Assembly: GCA_038373865.1 (NCBI GenBank)
Contig: JAXGGA010005775.1
Location: 1-64,000, forward strand
Direction of reading: 5' to 3'
DNA from: Uloborus plumipes
Lineage: Eukaryota > Arthropoda > Arachnida > Araneae > Uloboridae
DNA: 64,000 bases
The notes below the pieces were generated by a model that did not search any database, was not told the origin of the DNA, and saw only the letters and a program-made list of their open reading frames with translations. The translations under genes and the position numbers were made by a program. Positions 59,040 through 64,000 of the stretch are shown here, piece after piece. Within the stretch, counting starts at the first letter, position 1. Each line of letters starts with the position of its first letter.

Positions 59040-59345
59040 ATAATGAATGAAAATTAAAATACAAATACGGCGACCAGCAACAGGGTCTGGGCCTAACTAG
59101 GCTGATCTTAATAAAATTATAGCCCCTAATAAAGATCAATGGTCCTCTTAAAGCTATCTATTCCCTTGTAACTTACCACCTCTTATGGTAAACTGTTCCA
59201 AGTTCCCACTACCCTGTTAAAATAGAAATATATCCTAATTTCCAGGTTAGCCTGAAATTAATACAGCTTAAAACAATGACCCCTGCTTTCCGTGCTTTGC
59301 TCAAGACTACATATTAAAGCATTCTAAGTCTGGAATCATAGACCA
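59040..59345 (-). pseudogene. CR1-like LINE fragment (copy 3)
   Basis: Minus-strand sequence matching the 46800-47185 copy from its SRLRMLN-equivalent region to the 3' end, including the terminal CGCCGTATTTGTATTT. Several stops and small indels. It lies just 90 bases upstream of the next PPP4R1 exon, on the opposite strand. Confidence 0.85.
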
Positions 59346-59434
59346 AAGAAATTCCATTTATGTTAAGTCATTGTTACTTATTTCTTATTTAGAACTTTTT
59401 CACGAACAATTTTTTTTTTTTTTTTTTTTTGCAG

Positions 59435-59553
59435 TTAGCCATCATTCTTAAACACCTTCTTACTGACAAAGCAACTTCAGATTTTGTGGCAAGAACACTT
59501 AGCAGCTTAGTTGAAGAGTACAAGAATGCTCAGAAGTGGAACAGAAGACAGTT
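59435..59553 (+). CDS. PPP4R1: PPP4R1 exon (HEAT repeat)
   Basis: An exon of 119 bases, phase 0 in and phase 2 out (TT|A), preceded by a 20-base pure T tract and GCAG, followed by GTATGT. It reads LAIILKHLLTDKATSDFVAR then EEYKNAQKWNRRQL, matching the vertebrate ELVENFGRCPKWSGRQ region. Reading past the donor gives a false 77-codon ORF. Confidence 0.94.
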
Positions 59554-59960
59554 GTATGTGCATTTCTGGCATGTTTTATTATTTTTGTTTTTGCAATTTT
59601 TAATGATTAGAAAGTTTAGGAATTATATCCTAAACTTTTTTGTGCAGATTTACGCAACATAAATTGTTTCATAATTGGAAACATCTTTGTTTAGTTGTAT
59701 CCTGTCTGAGTCATGTTTCACTTACTAGATGTGCGGTGTGAGACATGGTTTAAATTTAAGAGAAATTTTTTGAAAAAATCCTGTTAAATTTGAAACAGGC
59801 TGCATGAATTTAATTTGAGATAATGATTTCATAATGAACAATAGTTTTCAAAAACCATTGTCCATTTTAAAATCACTTTTTTTTTTTTTTTTTTTTTGAG
59901 CACGATTGCATTTTTAAAAATATTTTAGAAGAATAATTCATTTTCAACTTTTATTCCTAG

Positions 59961-60121
59961 ATATGTTCATTTTTCTGAGCAGCTTGCCATCAAGCAATCA
60001 CTACCTATGGACATGTATGTTAAGAAAATAGTTCCTCACCTCTTAGCTCTTGCTGGGGATAGTGTGCCAAATGTACGACTTTCTGTGGCCAGATGTCTGG
60101 CCCGCACTTTAGTGCCTTTGG
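59961..60121 (+). CDS. PPP4R1: PPP4R1 exon (HEAT repeat)
   Basis: An exon of 161 bases. The first base completes the TT|A codon and the exon leaves in phase 1, between TTCCTAG and GTATGT. It reads YVHFSEQLAIKQSLPMDMYV, then IVPHLLALAGDSVPNVRLS and ARTLVPLG, matching vertebrate LPMDQFAVHLMPHLLTLANDRVPNVRVLLAKTL. The final exon or exons were not found before 64000. Confidence 0.95.
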
Positions 60122-61050
60122 GTATGTTTTCTTCTTTTTTTCTGTACTGATGTATAAAATGTAGGCATTATTAAGATGTTAGGTGAGGAAAGTGCGCACA
60201 AAAATCTTCGAAGCATATGTTCGTAAGGATTGCACTCTGCTGGAATATTTTGTGAATAAATGGAATTTTTCAGTCCTTGGTTCTTAATTGAAAATTTCGA
60301 GCACTTACTGGCTCGATTGAACCATAAGTAAAATCTTAAATGAAGTGTTATGAAATTGTTACACAGACAGGTCTGCAGTATTCAGAATAAGGTTATGATT
60401 TAAAAAAAAAAAAAAAGCCTGTTGTAGCAATCAGTGAGCTTTTGGATAGATAATCAGAAAATAGCCATTTAGTTCAGCTTTAAAAAAAAAAAAAAAAAAA
60501 AATCAATTCCTCATGAAATAAACTTTAGACTCGAATATTCTGTACCTCAGAAACGGACTAACGTAAGTCCAAAAATGACGATTTTCAGTTTATTAGTGCA
60601 TTCTATGTGGAATCTTATGCCACACTGCGCCATGATAACGCATCTTTTTTTCAATAATTTCTGTATAAGTTAACCAGTGTTGTAAGAGCGTAAGCCCCAA
60701 CCTTTGTCCGATCCAGACAGACGTAAGTCCACTTTCTACCAAATGGCCCCGAATTATTACTTAATACATGTTGTGAAAAATATCGTCTGTTATCAAAGAA
60801 GTAATATTTTTTTAAAAAGGAAAAATTCAACAGCATTATTCAATTGCATGAACTTTTAATTTATCATCTGCTTGGATTTGATCTTGATTTTGTGAAAACG
60901 TTTTGGCAAGAGAGAGTGGTTATTCTTTTTAGAGTATTAAATTGAGAGCGTCTGTGTGCTAAGAGATATTGAGGGTTTTATTCTATGATTTCGTTTATGA
61001 TTTCGTTATTATGAAGTGATGTATAGAGAAGTATTATGATGAATGTTTCG
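60122..61050 (+). other. PPP4R1: PPP4R1 intron (last visible), AT-rich
   Basis: It carries A-runs at 60403-60416 and 60483-60502. The block at 60525-60730 has ACCTCAGAAACGGACTAACG and TAAGTCCA motifs, and a similar TGGACTTAGGTTAGTCTGGTTCTGAGGTAC occurs in reverse at 63934-63963, suggesting a dispersed repeat. No coding exon was recognised. Confidence 0.5.
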
Positions 61051-61058
61051 TTCTGCAG

Positions 61059-62362
61059 CAGGGTTGGCAAGTTTTTGACAGTCGGAGGTTTTATACGGTT
61101 TTAACCGTGGTTTTTACCGTCATGTCAAAAACCACTTTTTGACATGGTTTTTGACATTAGTGTCAAAAACCTAAATTTCTATCCAAAACATGTTTAAATT
61201 TGATATTGATAATCAAAATACATTTTCAAATGAATTTGACAATTTCTGATTTCAGACACTGAAGTAAACTTTTGGAGTTTTAGGTTATTAAAATAAAGTG
61301 TAATAAGCAATCCTAATCATAATTGAAGGGCTCGGGAGTAAATAATGGTAACTAGCATTTTAAAAATGAAACATATGGCTTTTGAATGTGGCTTTATTGC
61401 TTCGAGGAATTACTGTAACAGATTTTTTTATTTTAAAATGAAGTGGGTACATTAAGTGCTGTGTGTCTTGGGTATACTTAATAAATTTTTACAAGTGATT
61501 TTTTTTTAATTTTAATTTGAAATAATAAATTTTAATAAATAAATAAATAAATAAATAGTTTGATCAAAAGTATTTAGCAGATTTGTACACTGAGTACTAA
61601 TTAATTTCGTTTTGCTTTTACTCAAAATAAAAAAAAAATCACTCAGATTTTTAGATTGATAAAATAGCTAATTAATAGTTATTAAAACATTTAAACAAAA
61701 CTATTTTAAAAATTGAATGTAAGTTTTAATATTTGTAACTTTTTTCACTGCATAACAAGTTAATTTAAAAGAATGCGAATTAATTTTCATTAAATTTATT
61801 AATTTAATTTTTATTAAACTTGATTGATAAGATAACTAATTGATAGTTATTAAAACATTTAAACAAAACTACTCTCTAAAATTTGGATTTAAGTTTTAAT
61901 ATTTAACTTTTTTTCACTCCATAACAAGTTAATTTAAAAGAATATGAACTAATTTTCATTAAATTTATTAATTTAATTTTTATTAAACTTGATTGATAAG
62001 ATAACAAATTGATAGTTATAAAAATATTTAAACAAAACTATTTTAAAAGCTGGATTTGAGTTTTAATTTTTAACTTTTTTCACGGCAAAACAAGTTAGTT
62101 TAAAAGAATGAGAAATAATTTTCATTAAATTTATTAATTTAATGTTTATTAAACTTGATTGATAAGATGCATAAATCTTATTTAATATTTTTCAGGATGA
62201 GAAACCTTATATGTTTATAAAAAATCTCAATAACCACTGTATTTGAGTTTTCGACTGGTTTTTGACGTTTTCGACGTTTTTGACATGTTTTCGACGGGTT
62301 TTCGACAGGTTTTCGACGTGTCATGTCAAAAACTGGTTTTTGACGTCAAAAACCCAACCCTG
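61059..62362. mobile_element. hAT-type element, 1.3 kb, non-autonomous
   Basis: Ends CAGGGTTGG and CCAACCCTG are exact inverts, with an exact 8-base duplication TTCTGCAG at 61051-61058 and 62363-62370. Subterminal GTCAAAAAC / GTTTTTGAC motifs repeat at both ends (61070-61185, 62250-62352). The centre is a tandem repeat of about 168 bases. No coding capacity. Confidence 0.95.
61654..62160. repeat. tandem repeat, unit about 168 bp, three copies
   Basis: Copies start GATTGATAA at 61654, 61822 and 61991, with a fourth start at 62157. Each contains AAACATTTAAACAAAACTA-like, AAGTTAATTTAAAAGAAT and TTATTAATTTAATTTTTATT blocks. About 90 percent identity between copies. It makes up the core of the hAT-type element. 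Confidence 0.88.
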
Positions 62363-62370
62363 TTCTGCAG

Positions 62371-63285
62371 TGATTCATTTGCAATCAATGAAGAACATTA
62401 TAACGACGGAATAAGTAGTAGTATTTCTCCTGCAACATCAGGTATGCCATAATAGATGCCTTAAGTGTTAAAATAGTGCCTTAGAGTGAGCAAGATAACA
62501 ATTCAAACATTTGCACCCCTGTTTATCGCGAATTAATGCAAAATAATGTTTTACAATGATTCATTTTTTAAATATCGCCGATTTTAACATTGTTCAGTGA
62601 ATTTTTCACAAAATATCGCCAGAAGCTCCAATTGAATCCAAATTTGAAAAAAAAAATCTTTTTTTCGTCAAATTTGTCACTAAGTTAGCGGCAAGCAATG
62701 GCGACCAAAAGTTTGGCGATATATCGCCAAGCGGTAGCGCCAAATCATATCACGTGATCTGCATTGAAATTAACATCGATTTACCCCAAAAAAAGGGGAA
62801 AAAGACCCCATTGGGAACACTCAAATGCAACCACAAGGGGAGGTGCAAAACTAGACCTCCCTAAGAGCCTACATACCAAAATAGAAGCTTCTACGGGCTA
62901 CAGTTTTTGAGTTATGCGACATACATACGTACGTACAGACGTCACAAGAAAACTCCTCGTAATTAACTCGGGGATGGTCGAAAAGGATTTTTAGGCTGTT
63001 TATATGTTGGTAGGTACATATGCACGTGCTGATAGGTCGAAAAAACTACTCAATATTCATTCGGGGGTAAGCAAAATCAAAATTTAGACCAAAATTTGAG
63101 TGAAATTTTTTTCGTGATCCCAATACTTCCTTTATTTACTATTTAAAAGGAAGTAACAAGTGCAGTTCTGATATAATGATCCATTAACTCTTAAAATACA
63201 TAAATATATTGTTAAATTAACCTCAAACTAATCAACGAGAAGTATTGCACACCTATTTTTTTCATGTTATTATAAAACATAACAT
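62371..63285. repeat. dispersed repeat ending in a CTTCCTTT...AAAGGAAG hairpin
   Basis: The stretch from about 62670 to 63155 differs in composition from the intron. It has GAAGCTTCTACGGGCTACAG, ACATACGTACGTACAGACGT, ATTAACTCGGGGATGGTCG and a terminal hairpin (CTTCCTTTATTTACTATTTA then AAAGGAAGTA at 63126-63155). I remember this type as a very common arachnid repeat, but its class (SINE, Penelope-like or LINE tail) is not clear from sequence. Confidence 0.55.
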
Positions 63286-63409
63286 AATAATCATGTTTAT
63301 AAAACTATTATTAATAATCATGTTTATAAAACTATTATTAATAATCATGTTTATAAAACTATTATTAATAATCATGTTTATAAAACTATTATTAATAATC
63401 ATGTTTATT
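63286..63409. repeat. 27-bp tandem repeat, 4.6 copies
   Basis: Unit AATAATCATGTTTATAAAAC + TATTATT starting at 63286, 63313, 63340 and 63367, with a partial copy at 63394. The full copies are identical, so the array is recent or homogenised. Confidence 0.97.
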
Positions 63410-64000
63410 TTTTAAATTTATAATGTTTTGCTTATGTAACTAGGCAATGAAATCATTCCTTACAGATTTACCAGTGCAGATTTTGGGTTTAACTATTCAG
63501 TCGAAGGTAAAAAAATCAAAGAGTCGGAGTCAGAGAGGGACATTTTAACTCAGAGTTTGCAACTTTGCCTGTGTTTCAGAGTTCGAATCAGAGTCGGATA
63601 TATATTGGGATTCGCAGACTCAGCAGCCCTATATTTCACGCTCTTCTACAAAGTAGAAATAATGTGACTTACGGTACTCTGGCCCGGAGGTACAGAACTG
63701 TTTTAATGCGAAGTCACAAAAACGCAAGTCCAGTTCTGATGAAATCAGTCATTTACCATTTAATTACGCAAATAATTTTTTAATTGTGCAAAAATTAACC
63801 ATTAAGGTCTAAAGTATACATATTTCCTCCTGTAAACAAAAATGTTTTGTGGCGTAATTCATGTATCAGCTTTGTAACTAGTCAACAAAATAATGATTTT
63901 CTGTTTTTTTGCTCCCCTGCAAAGTGATGAAAATGGACTTAGGTTAGTCTGGTTCTGAGGTACAGTATTTATGTTGGGCCTCCTCTCTGGTGCATCTGCC
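63410..64000 (+). other. PPP4R1: end of window, repeat-rich intron
   Basis: AGTCGGAGTCAGAG and CGAATCAGAGTCGG motifs with GACTCAGCAGCCCTA at 63617-63631 look like the right part of the hAT family whose left end is at 7950; the two ends are too far apart to be one copy. Two copies of a TACAGAACTG / TACGGTACTC... AAGTCCAGTTC motif follow. No exon was recognised. Confidence 0.45.

Noticed and set aside
63286..63409. CRISPR-like array
   Set aside because: Direct 27-base units follow each other without spacers; it is a tandem repeat in a eukaryotic intron.

Overview
This is a 64 kb stretch of an AT-rich, intron-dominated animal genome. A canonical miR-71 next to miR-2 family hairpins places it in a protostome. 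The mixture of decayed hAT, foldback, CR1-like, I-like and Ty3/gypsy elements looks like a chelicerate, most likely a spider; that last step is inference from remembered sequence families, not a search.

The backbone is one host gene on the + strand, an orthologue of PPP4R1 (protein phosphatase 4 regulatory subunit 1, a HEAT-repeat protein). Eleven coding exons are placed between 4269 and 60121. Ten are secure and one (21385-21448) is provisional. All have GT/AG borders and their phases chain without a break. The 5' exons and the 3' end lie outside the window. The exons encode the second part of the N-terminal HEAT block, a long acidic/serine-rich linker with the conserved Y/F-W-x-x-PLPEI motif, and most of the C-terminal HEAT block.

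At 830-2735, in the intron before the first visible exon and on the same strand, lies a miRNA cluster: one mir-71 hairpin followed by three mir-2 family hairpins. The miRNAs probably share the PPP4R1 primary transcript.

The rest is intron filled with transposable elements, many delimited here by inverted termini plus target-site duplications (TSDs). They include hAT-type elements (11525-12317, 22684-24878 inside 22293-25092, 26595-29136, a greatly expanded one at 30752-42961, 43341-45263, 47803-49637, 61059-62362). At 15396-19133 is a 3.7 kb element with about 335 bp inverted repeats and a nearly intact 672-codon transposase-like ORF. Two large foldback elements share one terminus family (35921-38183 and 54200-57934). 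Two elements share an AAAAGTGCCAATTTGA terminus and internal CCGATCTGAC-like motifs (about 5299-6913 and 32048-33641). Also present are a 5'-truncated I-like LINE (39758-42117), three pieces of a CR1-like LINE, a Ty3/gypsy pol remnant, a tRNA-derived SINE and several tandem repeats. No rRNA gene, functional tRNA gene or CRISPR array was seen.
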